Origin: Pseudomonas sp. Leaf48
Lineage (GTDB): Bacteria > Pseudomonadota > Gammaproteobacteria > Pseudomonadales > Pseudomonadaceae
Length of the DNA: 64,000 bases
Direction of reading: 5' to 3'
Assembly: GCF_001421885.1 (NCBI RefSeq)
Contig: NZ_LMLH01000028.1
Coordinates: 85,757 to 149,756, forward strand
Both the position numbers and the translations under genes were made by a program. Positions within the stretch are counted from its first letter, which is position 1; every line of letters begins with the position of its first letter. Below are positions 39,485-48,138 of the stretch, in pieces. The notes beneath the pieces are model-generated. The model saw nothing but the letters and a program-made list of their open reading frames with translations, was not told where the DNA came from and ran no database searches.

Positions 39485-40456
39485 ATGAGCGTTCGCGTCG
39501 GGATTGTCATGGACCCTATCGCCAGCATCTCCTATAAAAAGGATAGCTCGCTGGCCATGCTGCTGGCCGCGCAGAAGCGCGGCTGGGAACTGTTCTATAT
39601 GGAACAGCGCGACTTGTACCAGGCCGAAGGCCAGGCCCGGGCGCGGATGCGGCCGCTGCAGGTTTTCGCCAATCCGGAAAAATGGTTCGAACTGGGCGCT
39701 GAAAACGACGCGCTGCTGAGCGATCTGGACGTGATCCTGATGCGCAAGGATCCACCGTTCGACATGGAATTCGTCTATTCAACCTATTTGCTGGAACAGG
39801 CCGAGGCCGCCGGCGTACTGGTGGTCAACAAGCCGCAAAGCCTGCGCGATTGCAATGAAAAGCTGTTCGCCACGCTGTTCCCGCAGTGCACACCGCCGAC
39901 CATCGTCAGCCGTCGCCCGGACGTGCTGCGCGAATTCGCCGACCATCATGGCGATGTGATTCTCAAGCCGCTGGACGGCATGGGCGGCTCTTCGATCTTT
40001 CGCCACACCGCCGGCCACCCGAACCTCTCGGTGATCCTTGAAACCCTGACCCTGCACGGTCAGCAGCAGATCATGATCCAGGGCTACCTGCCGGCCATCG
40101 TCGATGGTGACAAGCGCATCCTGATGATCGACGGCGAACCGGTGGATTACTGCCTGGCGCGGATTCCGGCCGCTGGCGAAACCCGAGGCAACCTGGCCGC
40201 CGGTGGCCGTGGCGAAGCCCGCCCGTTGACCGACAAGGATCGCTGGATTGCCGCCCAAGTGGGCCCGACCCTGCGTGAAAAAGGCCTGTTGTTCGTCGGT
40301 CTGGACGTCATCGGCGAGCATCTGACCGAAATCAACGTCACCAGCCCGACCTGCATACGCGAAATTGATAATGCGTTCGGCACAGACATTGGCGGCATGC
40401 TCATGGATGCCATTGAGAAGAAGCTGCAAGCTGCAAGCTCCAAGTCGCAAGCTTGA
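39485..40456 (+). CDS. gshB: Glutathione synthetase
   Basis: 323 residues, ATP-grasp enzyme joining gamma-glutamylcysteine and glycine. Seen: GIVMDPIASISYKKDSSLAML at the start, MRKDPPFDMEF, KPLDGMGGSSIFR, the ATP-grasp LIQGY region and EINVTSPTCIREID near the end. The final residues (KKLQAASSKSQA) are encoded by a string of AAGCTGC-type repeats that also spill past the stop, so the C-terminus looks extended by repeat DNA. Start at the ATG at 39485 after CGAGGAAAA. Confidence 0.95.
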   Translation: MSVRVGIVMDPIASISYKKDSSLAMLLAAQKRGWELFYMEQRDLYQAEGQARARMRPLQVFANPEKWFELGAENDALLSDLDVILMRKDPPFDMEFVYSTYLLEQAEAAGVLVVNKPQSLRDCNEKLFATLFPQCTPPTIVSRRPDVLREFADHHGDVILKPLDGMGGSSIFRHTAGHPNLSVILETLTLHGQQQIMIQGYLPAIVDGDKRILMIDGEPVDYCLARIPAAGETRGNLAAGGRGEARPLTDKDRWIAAQVGPTLREKGLLFVGLDVIGEHLTEINVTSPTCIREIDNAFGTDIGGMLMDAIEKKLQAASSKSQA

Positions 40457-40460
40457 AGCT
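40421..40460. repeat. AAGCTGC/AAGCTCC low-complexity repeat at the end of gshB
   Basis: AAGCTGCAAGCTGCAAGCTC followed by CAAGTCGCAAGCTTGAAGCT. It covers the last codons and the stop of gshB. Confidence 0.8.
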
Positions 40461-40518
40461 AAAAACCAACATTGCGCTATCATGCCGGGCTTGTAAAAGC
40501 GCGATGTTGGTTTTTTTG
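40460..40518 (+). terminator. Terminator between gshB and tonB
   Basis: Arms AAAAACCAACATTGCGCT and AGCGCGATGTTGGTTTTTTT pair over about 17 bp with one mismatch and a ~20-base loop, ending in a T run. The T run stops 2-3 bp before the tonB ATG. Confidence 0.75.
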
Positions 40519-40520
40519 TC

Positions 40521-41420
40521 ATGACCCTCCCGTCCGATCTGCCCGCAGAACTCGCCCATCATGGCGTGCGCCCGGCCGATCGCCTCGGTTTTACCCTGTT
40601 TCTCGCGGCACTGATCCACCTGGCCTTGCTTTTGGGCGTCGGGTTTGCAGTGGTCGAGCCCAAACAGATCAGCAAAACCCTGGAAATCACCCTCGCCACC
40701 TTCAAAAGCGAAAAGAAGCCGGAAAAAGCTGACTTTCTCGCCCAGGAGAATCAGCAAGGCAGCGGCACGCTGGATAAAAAGGCGATCCCCAAGACCACTG
40801 AGATAGCGCCGTTCCAGGACAACAAGGTGCAGAAGGTCACGCCACCGCCGGCCGCCAAGCCTGAAGTCCAGGACGCCCCGCCCAAGGCAGCGGTGACCAC
40901 GGTCGCGCCAAAGCCGAAAAAAGCCCCCGCGAAAACCGAAGAACCCAAAGTTCAGGCCAAACCCCAGGTCCAGGCACCGACGTTCGACAGCGAACAGTTG
41001 TCCAGCGACATCGCCAGTCTGGAAGCGGAATTGGCCAACGAACAGCAGCTGTACGCCAAACGCCCGCGCATCCATCGCCTGAGCGCCGCCTCGACCATGC
41101 GCGACAAGGGTGCCTGGTACAAAGACGAATGGCGCAAGAAAGTCGAGCGCATCGGCAACCTCAACTACCCCGACGAAGCACGGCGCAAGCAGATCTACGG
41201 TAATTTGCGCCTGATGGTGTCGATCAACCGCGACGGCTCGCTGTACGAAGTGCTGGTACTGGAGTCTTCTGGGCAACCGCTGCTGGACCAGGCGGCGCAA
41301 CGCATCGTCAGGCTTGCTGCGCCTTTTGCGCCGTTTACCGGAGATCTGTCGGACATCGACCGCCTGGAAATCATCCGCACCTGGAAGTTTGCCCGCGGCG
41401 ACCGGCTTTCAAGCAACTGA
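40521..41420 (+). CDS. tonB3: TonB-family energy transducer (TonB3-like)
   Basis: 299 residues: cytoplasmic N-terminus of about 22 residues, one membrane helix (LGFTLFLAALIHLALLLGVGF), a long periplasmic Pro/Lys-rich spacer (PPPAAKPEVQ, KPKKAPAKTEEPK), and a C-terminal TonB domain (YPDEARRKQIYGNLRLMVSINRDG). The position between gshB and algH is that of tonB3 in P. aeruginosa, which is linked to twitching motility rather than iron uptake; no Fur box is visible. The ATG at 40521 abuts the upstream terminator and lacks a clear ribosome-binding site. Confidence 0.85.
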   Translation: MTLPSDLPAELAHHGVRPADRLGFTLFLAALIHLALLLGVGFAVVEPKQISKTLEITLATFKSEKKPEKADFLAQENQQGSGTLDKKAIPKTTEIAPFQDNKVQKVTPPPAAKPEVQDAPPKAAVTTVAPKPKKAPAKTEEPKVQAKPQVQAPTFDSEQLSSDIASLEAELANEQQLYAKRPRIHRLSAASTMRDKGAWYKDEWRKKVERIGNLNYPDEARRKQIYGNLRLMVSINRDGSLYEVLVLESSGQPLLDQAAQRIVRLAAPFAPFTGDLSDIDRLEIIRTWKFARGDRLSSN

Positions 41421-41434
41421 CACCCCACAAATCC

Positions 41435-41526
41435 CCTGTGGGAGCGGGCTTGCTCGCGAATGCGGAGTGTCATGCAGCATTGACGGCGACTGACACACCG
41501 TATTCGCGAGCAAGCCCGCTCCCACA
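41435..41526. repeat. Paired REP palindrome
   Basis: CCTGTGGGAGCGGGCTTGCT and CGCGAGCAAGCCCGCTCCCA, inverted, about 35 bp apart, between tonB and algH. Confidence 0.9.
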
Positions 41527-41612
41527 TTTGTGATCGATTGATAACTGAATCGGGGCATTTCCTGCGCATCCGCAGCTTGTCAGTTCGCCCCTCCAACGCC
41601 ACACTAGCGCAC

Positions 41613-42185
41613 ATGAAAAACGTCAGCCCCAGCTACCTCAAGCATCAATTCCTGATCGCCATGCCGCACATGGCCGACCCGAACTTTGCGCACACCTTGA
41701 CCTATATCGTCGAGCACACGGCCAATGGTGCCATGGGGCTGGTGGTCAACCGCCCGCAAGATCTGAATCTGGCCGACATTCTTGAGCAATTGCGCCCGGA
41801 TATCGAACCGCCTGCGCTCTGCCAGCATGTGCCGATCTTCATCGGCGGCCCGGTGCAGACCGACCGCGGTTTCGTCCTGCACCCCAAGGGGCAGAGCTAT
41901 CAGGCGACCGTTGATCTGCAAGACGAGTTGTCCCTGTCGACCTCCCAGGACGTGCTGTTTGCCATTGCCGATGGCGTCGGACCAGCGAAAAGCCTGATCG
42001 CCCTCGGCTACGCCGGCTGGGAAGCCGGGCAACTGGAAGCCGAACTGGCCCAGAACGCCTGGCTGAACTGCCCGTTCGAAGCCGACATCCTGTTCAACAC
42101 CAGCAGCGAACTGCGCCTGGAAGCGGCCGCCAGGCACCTGGGCGTCAATCTCAGCCTGCTGACCAGCCAGGCGGGGCACGCCTGA
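41613..42185 (+). CDS. algH: YqgE/AlgH family protein
   Basis: 190 residues. The N-terminus YLKHQFLIAMPHMADPNFAHTLTYIVEH and the blocks GLVVNRP, FIGGPVQTDRGFVLH and ALGYAGWEAGQLEAEL define the family. In P. aeruginosa AlgH affects alginate production, but its biochemical role is unsettled. Start at the ATG at 41613. The stop TGA shares bases with the ruvX start (TGATG), so the two are translationally linked. Confidence 0.93.
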   Translation: MKNVSPSYLKHQFLIAMPHMADPNFAHTLTYIVEHTANGAMGLVVNRPQDLNLADILEQLRPDIEPPALCQHVPIFIGGPVQTDRGFVLHPKGQSYQATVDLQDELSLSTSQDVLFAIADGVGPAKSLIALGYAGWEAGQLEAELAQNAWLNCPFEADILFNTSSELRLEAAARHLGVNLSLLTSQAGHA

Positions 42186-42622
42186 TGGCCCTGCGGCTGA
42201 TTCTGGGATTCGACTACGGCACCAAACAGATCGGCGTTGCGGTCGGCCAGGTGATTACCGGGCAGGCCCGTGAACTGTGCACCTTGAAGGCGCAGAACGG
42301 CATTCCCGACTGGAACCAGATCGAGGCCCTCATCAAGGAGTGGAAACCCGATGCCGTGGTGGTCGGACTGCCCTTGAACATGGACGGCACGCCCAGCGAC
42401 ATGTGTGCCCGTGCGGAAAAATTCGCCCGGCGCTTGAACGGTCGCTTCAACCTGCCCTTTTATACCCATGATGAACGCCTGACCACCTACGAGGCCAAGG
42501 GCGAACGCCTGGCCCGGGGTGGGCAGAAAGGCAGTTACCGCGACAACCCGGTCGATGCCATTGCCGCCGCCCTGCTGCTGCAAGGCTGGCTCGACGAAAA
42601 CAGCGAGCTGTTCGAATCCTGA
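42185..42622 (+). CDS. ruvX: Putative Holliday junction resolvase (YqgF/RuvX)
   Basis: 145 residues, RNase H-like fold: LILGFDYGTKQIGVAVG with the first catalytic Asp, VVVGLPLNMDGTPSDM, TYDERLTT-like HDERLTTYEA and DAIAAALLLQGWL. Family members act on pre-16S rRNA ends or on DNA junctions. It is paired with algH as in most gamma-proteobacteria. Confidence 0.94.
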   Translation: MALRLILGFDYGTKQIGVAVGQVITGQARELCTLKAQNGIPDWNQIEALIKEWKPDAVVVGLPLNMDGTPSDMCARAEKFARRLNGRFNLPFYTHDERLTTYEAKGERLARGGQKGSYRDNPVDAIAAALLLQGWLDENSELFES

Positions 42623-42654
42623 AGAGCCGTCTTGACGCCTCTCTATAGTGACAA

Positions 42655-42685
42655 CCCGAGCCCCCAAGCAACAACCCGGCTCGGG
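42655..42685 (+). promoter_or_regulatory. Hairpin directly upstream of the pyrR ribosome-binding site
   Basis: Perfect 8-bp arms CCCGAGCC (42655-42662) and GGCTCGGG (42678-42685), six bases before AAGGAGC. Not followed by a T run. May influence pyrR translation. Confidence 0.5.
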
Positions 42686-42702
42686 CCCAAGAAGGAGCAA
42701 CC

Positions 42703-43206
42703 ATGAGCCTGCCCAATCCCGCCGAACTGATCAGCCAGATGGCCACCGATCTCAAGGCACACCTGGAACTGCGCGGCATCAGCGAACCGCGCTTCATCGG
42801 TATCCGTAGCGGCGGCGTCTGGGTCGCTCAAGCCTTGCTCAAGGAACTGGGCAGCCATTCGCCCCTCGGCACCCTCGACGTTTCTTTTTATCGCGACGAC
42901 TTCAGCCAGAACGGCCTGCACCCTCAGGTGCGCCCTTCGGCCCTGCCGTTCGAAATCGAAGGCCAGCATCTGGTGCTAATCGATGACGTGCTGATGAGCG
43001 GCCGTACCATCCGCGCCGCCATGAACGAACTCTTCGATTACGGACGCCCGGCCAGCATCACACTGGTGTGCCTGCTGGACCTGGACGCCGCCGAGCTGCC
43101 GATTCGCCCGAACGTGGTCGGAGCTACCCTGAGTCTGGCCGCCCACGAGCGGGTGAAGCTGTCCGGCCCCGAGCTTGCGCTCGAGCTGCAAGACCTCGCC
43201 CTTTAA
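42703..43206 (+). CDS. pyrR: PyrR, pyrimidine regulator/uracil phosphoribosyltransferase
   Basis: 167 residues, type I phosphoribosyltransferase fold with the PRPP loop [18 protein letters not shown] (about 88-105) and [12 protein letters not shown] near the start. In pseudomonads PyrR is tied to regulation of the pyrimidine genes that follow. AAGGAGCAACC precedes the ATG. pyrB begins 28 bp later. Confidence 0.93.
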   Translation: MSLPNPAELISQMATDLKAHLELRGISEPRFIGIRSGGVWVAQALLKELGSHSPLGTLDVSFYRDDFSQNGLHPQVRPSALPFEIEGQHLVLIDDVLMSGRTIRAAMNELFDYGRPASITLVCLLDLDAAELPIRPNVVGATLSLAAHERVKLSGPELALELQDLAL

Positions 43207-43233
43207 TTCGCCCTATTGAGAGTCCCCCTTGCG

Positions 43234-44238
43234 ATGACGCCTCTAGAAACCAAGCGCCCGCTGCAGCTCAATGATCAGGGCCAACTGCGCCACTTCCTCT
43301 CGCTCGACGGTTTGCGCCGCGAGCTGCTGACGGAAATCCTCGATACCGCCGACTCGTTCCTCGAAGTCGGCGCCCGGGCGGTCAAGAAAGTCCCGTTGTT
43401 GCGCGGCAAGACCGTGTGCAACGTGTTCTTCGAGAACTCCACCCGCACCCGCACCACCTTTGAACTGGCGGCCCAGCGGCTGTCGGCGGACGTGATCACC
43501 CTGAACGTGTCGACCTCGTCGGCCAGCAAGGGCGAAACCCTGCTCGACACCCTGCGCAACCTGGAAGCCATGGCCGCCGACATGTTTGTCGTGCGTCACG
43601 GTGACTCCGGTGCCGCGCACTTCATCGCCGAACATGTGTGCCCGCAAGTGGCGATCATCAACGGTGGCGACGGTCGTCACGCCCACCCGACCCAGGGCAT
43701 GCTCGACATGCTCACCATCCGTCGACACAAGGGCGGTTTCGAAAACCTCTCGGTAGCCATCGTCGGTGACATCCTGCACTCGCGGGTCGCACGCTCGAAC
43801 ATGCTCGCGCTGAAAACCCTCGGTTGCCCGGACATCCGCGTGATCGCGCCGAAAACCCTGCTGCCGATCGGCATCGAGCAATACGGCGTGAAGGTCTATA
43901 CCGACATGGCCGAAGGCCTGAAAGACGTCGACGTGGTGATCATGTTGCGCCTGCAACGCGAACGCATGGCCGGCGGCCTGCTGCCGAGCGAAGGCGAGTT
44001 CTACCGCCTGTTCGGCCTGACCACCGCACGCCTGGCCGGCGCAAAGCCGGATTGCATCGTCATGCACCCGGGGCCGATCAACCGTGGAGTGGAGATTGAG
44101 TCGGCGGTAGCCGACGGCCCGCATTCGGTGATCCTCAACCAGGTCACCTACGGTATTGCCATTCGTATGGCCGTTTTGTCCATGGCCATGAGCGGACAGA
44201 CTGCGCAGCGCCAATTCGAACAGGAGAACGCCCAGTGA
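43234..44238 (+). CDS. pyrB: Aspartate carbamoyltransferase catalytic subunit
   Basis: 334 residues, condenses carbamoyl phosphate and aspartate in pyrimidine synthesis. Carbamoyl-phosphate site [30 protein letters not shown] and the loop MLRLQRERM are present; C-terminal [11 protein letters not shown]. The pseudomonad enzyme has an N-terminal extension that binds effector nucleotides (residues 1-25 here) and needs PyrC' to assemble. I chose the ATG at 43234; the frame could open at a TTG at 43216. Confidence 0.96.
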   Translation: MTPLETKRPLQLNDQGQLRHFLSLDGLRRELLTEILDTADSFLEVGARAVKKVPLLRGKTVCNVFFENSTRTRTTFELAAQRLSADVITLNVSTSSASKGETLLDTLRNLEAMAADMFVVRHGDSGAAHFIAEHVCPQVAIINGGDGRHAHPTQGMLDMLTIRRHKGGFENLSVAIVGDILHSRVARSNMLALKTLGCPDIRVIAPKTLLPIGIEQYGVKVYTDMAEGLKDVDVVIMLRLQRERMAGGLLPSEGEFYRLFGLTTARLAGAKPDCIVMHPGPINRGVEIESAVADGPHSVILNQVTYGIAIRMAVLSMAMSGQTAQRQFEQENAQ

Positions 44239-45506
44239 AGCTCAGCATTCTCGGCGCACGCGTAATCGACCCGGCCAGCGGCCTGGATCAAGTCACCGAT
44301 ATCCACATCGAAGCCTGCAAGATCGTCGCCATTGGCGCGGCGCCGGCCGGTTTTGTCGCCATCGACACGCTCGACGCCAACGGCCTGGTCGCCGCCCCTG
44401 GCCTGGTCGACCTCAATGTCGCCCTGCGCGAGCCGGGCTACAGCCGCAAAGGTTCGATCATCAGCGAAACCCGTGCCGCGGCAACCGGCGGTGTCACCAG
44501 CCTGTGCTGCCCGCCAAAAACCAAACCGGTACTGGACACCTCGGCCGTGGCCGAACTGATCCTCGACCGCGCGCGCGAGGCCGGCAACACCAAAGTCTTC
44601 CCGATCGGCGCCCTGAGCAAAGGCCTGGACGGCGAACAGCTTGCAGAGCTCGTGGCACTGCGCGATGCCGGCTGCGTGGCCTTCGGCAACGGCCTGGAGA
44701 GCTTCCGCAACACCCGCACCCTGTGTCGGGCACTGGAATACGCGGCGACTTTCGACCTGACGGTGATTTTCAACTCTCAGGACCATGACCTGGCCGAAGG
44801 TGGCCTGGCCCATGAAGGCCCGACCGCAAGCTTCCTCGGCTTGCCGGGCATTCCGGAAACCGCCGAGACCGTGGCTCTTGCCCGGGACCTGCTGCTGGTC
44901 GAGCAAAGCGGTGTGCGCGCACACTTCAGCCAACTCACCAGCGCTCGCGGCGTAGCCCTGATTGCCCAGGCCCAGGCCCGCGGGCTGCCAGTGACTGCCG
45001 ATGTGGCGTTGTATCAGCTGATCCTGACCGATGAAGCCCTGATCGACTTCAGCAGCCTCTATCACGTGCAACCACCGCTTCGCACCCGTGCCGACCGCGA
45101 CGGACTGCGTGCCGCCGTGAAGTCCGGGGTGATCTCGGCCATCTCCAGCCATCACCAGCCCCACGAGCGCGACGCCAAGCTGGCCCCCTTCGGTGCTACC
45201 GAGCCGGGCATCAGCAGTGTCGAGTTGCTGCTGCCGCTGGCGATGACCCTGGTGGAAGACGGCTTGCTGGACTTGCCGACACTGCTGGCACGCTTGAGTG
45301 CCGGTCCTGCCGAGGCCTTGCGCCTGCCGGCGGGCAAATTGGCGGTGGGGGGCGCTGCAGACATCGTGTTGTTCGACCCTGCGGCTTCGACCGTTGCCGG
45401 TGAAACCTGGCTGTCCAAGGGCGAAAACTGCCCGTTCATTGGTCACAGCCTGCCGGGCGTAGTGCGCTACACCCTGGTGGATGGCCGGATCAGCCACCAG
45501 GCGTAA
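44235..45506 (+). CDS. pyrC': Dihydroorotase-like structural subunit PyrC' (inactive)
   Basis: 423 residues of the dihydroorotase type I fold. The metal-binding HxH is missing: the motif reads [13 protein letters not shown], with Asn61 and Ala63 where active enzymes have histidines. This is the known state of PyrC' in pseudomonads, which serves as a scaffold for the PyrB dodecamer. It starts with GTG and overlaps the pyrB stop (GTGA), so the subunits are made together. An active pyrC should be elsewhere in the genome. Confidence 0.95.
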   Translation: MKLSILGARVIDPASGLDQVTDIHIEACKIVAIGAAPAGFVAIDTLDANGLVAAPGLVDLNVALREPGYSRKGSIISETRAAATGGVTSLCCPPKTKPVLDTSAVAELILDRAREAGNTKVFPIGALSKGLDGEQLAELVALRDAGCVAFGNGLESFRNTRTLCRALEYAATFDLTVIFNSQDHDLAEGGLAHEGPTASFLGLPGIPETAETVALARDLLLVEQSGVRAHFSQLTSARGVALIAQAQARGLPVTADVALYQLILTDEALIDFSSLYHVQPPLRTRADRDGLRAAVKSGVISAISSHHQPHERDAKLAPFGATEPGISSVELLLPLAMTLVEDGLLDLPTLLARLSAGPAEALRLPAGKLAVGGAADIVLFDPAASTVAGETWLSKGENCPFIGHSLPGVVRYTLVDGRISHQA

Positions 45507-45520
45507 GACCGCGTCGCCTC

Positions 45521-45598
45521 AATCGCCAGCAGGGCTGGCTCCCACACAGGATCTGTGAACGACACAAATCCCCTGTGGGAGCTAGTCTGCTAGCGATG
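45521..45598. repeat. Diverged REP pair
   Basis: ATCGCCAGCAGGGCTGGCTCCCACACAGG and CCTGTGGGAGCTAGTCTGCT...GCGAT in inverted orientation (first part shortened to its ends in meaning: 45521-45549 and 45574-45598). The inner GCTAGTCTGCTAGC is altered from the usual REP head. Lies between the convergent pyrC' and TM2 genes. Confidence 0.8.
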
Positions 45599-45600
45599 AC

Positions 45601-46032
45601 TTACTGGAAGGCGCGTCTATTCTGCGCGTTGCGCAGCGACACTTGATCATTCAGCGTCCAGAAGTCATACAGGATCCCGATAAAGAACAAGCCGCCCGTC
45701 AGCAGGTACAGCAAGCCGCTGATCCACTTGCCCTGATACATACGATGCACCCCGAACACCCCGAGAAACGTCAGCAGAATCCACGCCACGTTGTATTCGA
45801 TCGGCCCGGCGGTAAACCGCAGGTCTGCCTCACGGTCCATGGCGGGGATCAGAAACAGGTCGATCAGCCAGCCGATACCCAGCAAACCGAAGGTGAAGAA
45901 CCAGATCGTCCCGGTCACCGGCTTGCCGTAATAAAAACGGTGAGCGCCGGTAAAACCCAAAATCCACAGCAGATAGCCAATGACTTTGCTGTGGGTATCT
46001 TGCTGAGCGACAGACTGTTGATAGGGGTTCAT
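45601..46032 (-). CDS. Tandem TM2-domain membrane protein
   Basis: 143 residues. Two similar halves, each a TM2 unit: GYLLWILGFTGAHRFYYGKPVTG (about 17-65; HRFYYGK motif) and LTFLGVFGVHRMYQGKWISG (about 87-130; HRMYQGK motif), each followed by two hydrophobic stretches and an aromatic D-containing end (DLFLIPAMD, YDFWTLND). The function of TM2 proteins in bacteria is not known. Start at 46032. Confidence 0.87.
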   Translation of the reverse strand: MNPYQQSVAQQDTHSKVIGYLLWILGFTGAHRFYYGKPVTGTIWFFTFGLLGIGWLIDLFLIPAMDREADLRFTAGPIEYNVAWILLTFLGVFGVHRMYQGKWISGLLYLLTGGLFFIGILYDFWTLNDQVSLRNAQNRRAFQ

Positions 46033-46282
46033 TGATGACCTCGAGGCAGACGATAGATAAATATTGTTTATTTCTTTGTGACTTTTTTACGGGTTGCCGA
46101 CGTATGGCAATTACCGCTTTCACCACTGTCAAACCCTTGTAACACGCGACTTCTGTCCGACAATTGCGTCAATTTGCCGCTTCTTTGCCGCTGTTGACCC
46201 CCAGGTTGAATCGACCAACGGCCTCGGAAGGGACAAAAAAGCTGTTATAAAGTTGCGCGTTCACCTATTCGAGCCCTGCCTA

Positions 46283-46903
46283 ATGCGTCCATTTTTCAAG
46301 ACATGGCTAACCATTTGCCTTTTGATGCCACTGGCCGCCCACGCCACCAATCGTGAGCAACGTCTTCCAAACGTTAATGGTTACACCCCAAAATCCCATG
46401 CTTCTGCTCCTTCGAACAAAAGCACAAAACCGGTCAAGCAAGCGCCTCAGCTGAGCAGCAGCAAGAGCAGCCTTGTCCCGCCAATGGCGAGCAAGGAAAG
46501 CAGTAACGTGCTGAGCCGCGCTGTGAACGTCCTCGGTACTCCGTATCGTTGGGGCGGCAGCAGTCCAAGTAAAGGCTTCGATTGCAGCGGTCTGGTCAAA
46601 TATGCGTTCGACGACGCCAGCTTTGATCTTCCTCGCACCTCCAATGCCATGGCCAGCGGTCATGGGGAGAAGGTAGATCGTGAAGACTTGAAGCCGGGCG
46701 ACCTGATTTTCTTCAACATCAAGAGCCGCCGGGTCAATCATGTTGCCATCTACCTGGGCAACGACCGCTTTATCCACGCACCACGCCGTGGCAAGTCGGT
46801 ATCCATCGACACCCTGAAGAAACCGTACTGGGAAAAACACTACGTGGTTGCCAAGCGGGTTCTGCCGAAAGAACAGAACCAGATGCGGGTTGTTCAGCGT
46901 TGA
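46283..46903 (+). CDS. NlpC/P60 (C40) cell-wall peptidase
   Basis: 206 residues. Signal peptide (MRPFFKTWLTICLLMPLAAHA), a Ser/Lys-rich linker (about 35-70) and an NlpC/P60 domain from about 75: catalytic Cys101 in GFDCSGLVKYAF, His in RVNHVAIYLG and a polar third residue in RFIHAPR. Cuts peptide stems of peptidoglycan. GTTATAAAG at 46243-46251 may be its -10 region. It converges on pilT. Confidence 0.9.
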   Translation: MRPFFKTWLTICLLMPLAAHATNREQRLPNVNGYTPKSHASAPSNKSTKPVKQAPQLSSSKSSLVPPMASKESSNVLSRAVNVLGTPYRWGGSSPSKGFDCSGLVKYAFDDASFDLPRTSNAMASGHGEKVDREDLKPGDLIFFNIKSRRVNHVAIYLGNDRFIHAPRRGKSVSIDTLKKPYWEKHYVVAKRVLPKEQNQMRVVQR

Positions 46904-46950
46904 TCTGACTGTCCGGGGTAACCCTTGGAATCGCTTTGAGCATGCCGGCC

Positions 46951-47022
46951 CATTCGCGAGCAAGCCCGCGCCCACAAGGATTGGTATAGTCCATGTGGGA
47001 GCGGGCTTGCTCGCGAAGGCGT
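46951..47022. repeat. Paired REP palindrome
   Basis: CATTCGCGAGCAAGCCCGCG and TGTGGGAGCGGGCTTGCTCG, inverted, between the C40 peptidase and pilT. Confidence 0.9.
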
Positions 47023-47047
47023 CCTTGAAAAGCCCTGCAACTCCCCC

Positions 47048-48082
47048 TCAGAAGCTATCCGGCGAGCGCGCCTTCTCCCGCGCATGCTCACGACTGACCA
47101 GCCCCTTGGTCACCAAATCCTTCAAGCTCATATCCAGCGTCTGCATCCCCAGCGAGCCTCCCGCCTGAATCGCTGAGTACATCTGCGCCACTTTGTCCTC
47201 CCGGATGAGGTTACGGATCGCCGATGTCCCCAGCATGATCTCCCGGGCCGCAATGCGCCCGCCCCCGACTTTCTTGACGAGTGTCTGGGACACCACCGCC
47301 AGCAACGATTCAGAGAGCATCGAGCGCACCATCGACTTCTCGTCCCCCGCAAATACATCCACCACCCGGTCGATGGTCTTGGCCGCCGAAGTGGTGTGCA
47401 GCGTGCCGAATACCAGATGCCCGGTTTCCGCGGCAGTCAACGCCAGGCGAATGGTTTCCAGGTCACGCAATTCCCCCACCAGGATCACGTCCGGGTCTTC
47501 GCGCAACGCCGAGCGCAGGGCTGTGGCGAAACTGCGGGTATCGCGGTGGACCTCACGCTGATTGATCAGACATTTGCGCGGTTCATGAACGAATTCAATC
47601 GGATCTTCAATGGTAAGGATGTGGTGATGACGATGGCTGTTGAGGTAATCGATCATCGCCGCCAACGTGGTGGACTTGCCGGACCCCGTCGGACCGGTCA
47701 CCAGCACCAGGCCGCGCGGAGCATCGGTCATTTTGCGGAACACTTCCCCCATGCCCAGTTCGTCCATGCTCCGCACTTTCGAGGGGATGGTGCGAAACAC
47801 TGCGCCCGCGCCACGATTGTGGTTGAACGCATTAACCCGAAAGCGCGCGACACCGGGCACCTCAAAGGAAAAATCGATTTCCAGGCGCTTCTCGAAGTCC
47901 ACCCGCTGACTCTCGCTCATGACGCCATGGATCAGCGCCTGGACCTGTTCGTGGTCCAAGGCGGGCAAATGGATACGCCGAACATCACCGTCGACCCGAA
48001 TCATCGGCGGCAGACCCGCAGAAAGGTGCAGGTCGGATGCGCCTTGTTCTGCGCTGAACGCCAGCAGTTCAGTGATATCCAT
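47048..48082 (-). CDS. pilT: Type IV pilus retraction ATPase PilT
   Basis: 344 residues, secretion ATPase. N-terminal domain (DITELLAFSAEQGASDLHL), Walker A TGPTGSGKST (about 129-138), Asp box (LTIEDPIEFVH), Walker B (ALREDPDVILVGELRD), His box (GHLVFGTLHTTSA) and the retraction signature AIRNLIRED. Start at 48082, three codons after the first possible start. pilU, which follows pilT in P. aeruginosa, is not downstream here. Confidence 0.96.
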   Translation of the reverse strand: MDITELLAFSAEQGASDLHLSAGLPPMIRVDGDVRRIHLPALDHEQVQALIHGVMSESQRVDFEKRLEIDFSFEVPGVARFRVNAFNHNRGAGAVFRTIPSKVRSMDELGMGEVFRKMTDAPRGLVLVTGPTGSGKSTTLAAMIDYLNSHRHHHILTIEDPIEFVHEPRKCLINQREVHRDTRSFATALRSALREDPDVILVGELRDLETIRLALTAAETGHLVFGTLHTTSAAKTIDRVVDVFAGDEKSMVRSMLSESLLAVVSQTLVKKVGGGRIAAREIMLGTSAIRNLIREDKVAQMYSAIQAGGSLGMQTLDMSLKDLVTKGLVSREHAREKARSPDSF

Positions 48083-48138
48083 AGCGCTCCTCAATTCCAG
48101 TAGAATGCCGCGAACCTTCAGACCGCCGGCGCTTCTTG

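Noticed and set aside
40453..40520. Fur box upstream of tonB
   Set aside because: No match to the GATAAT-type repeat; the symmetry there is explained by the terminator stem.
42632..42649. TTGACG and TATAGT as a pyrR promoter
   Set aside because: The two boxes are only 6 bp apart.
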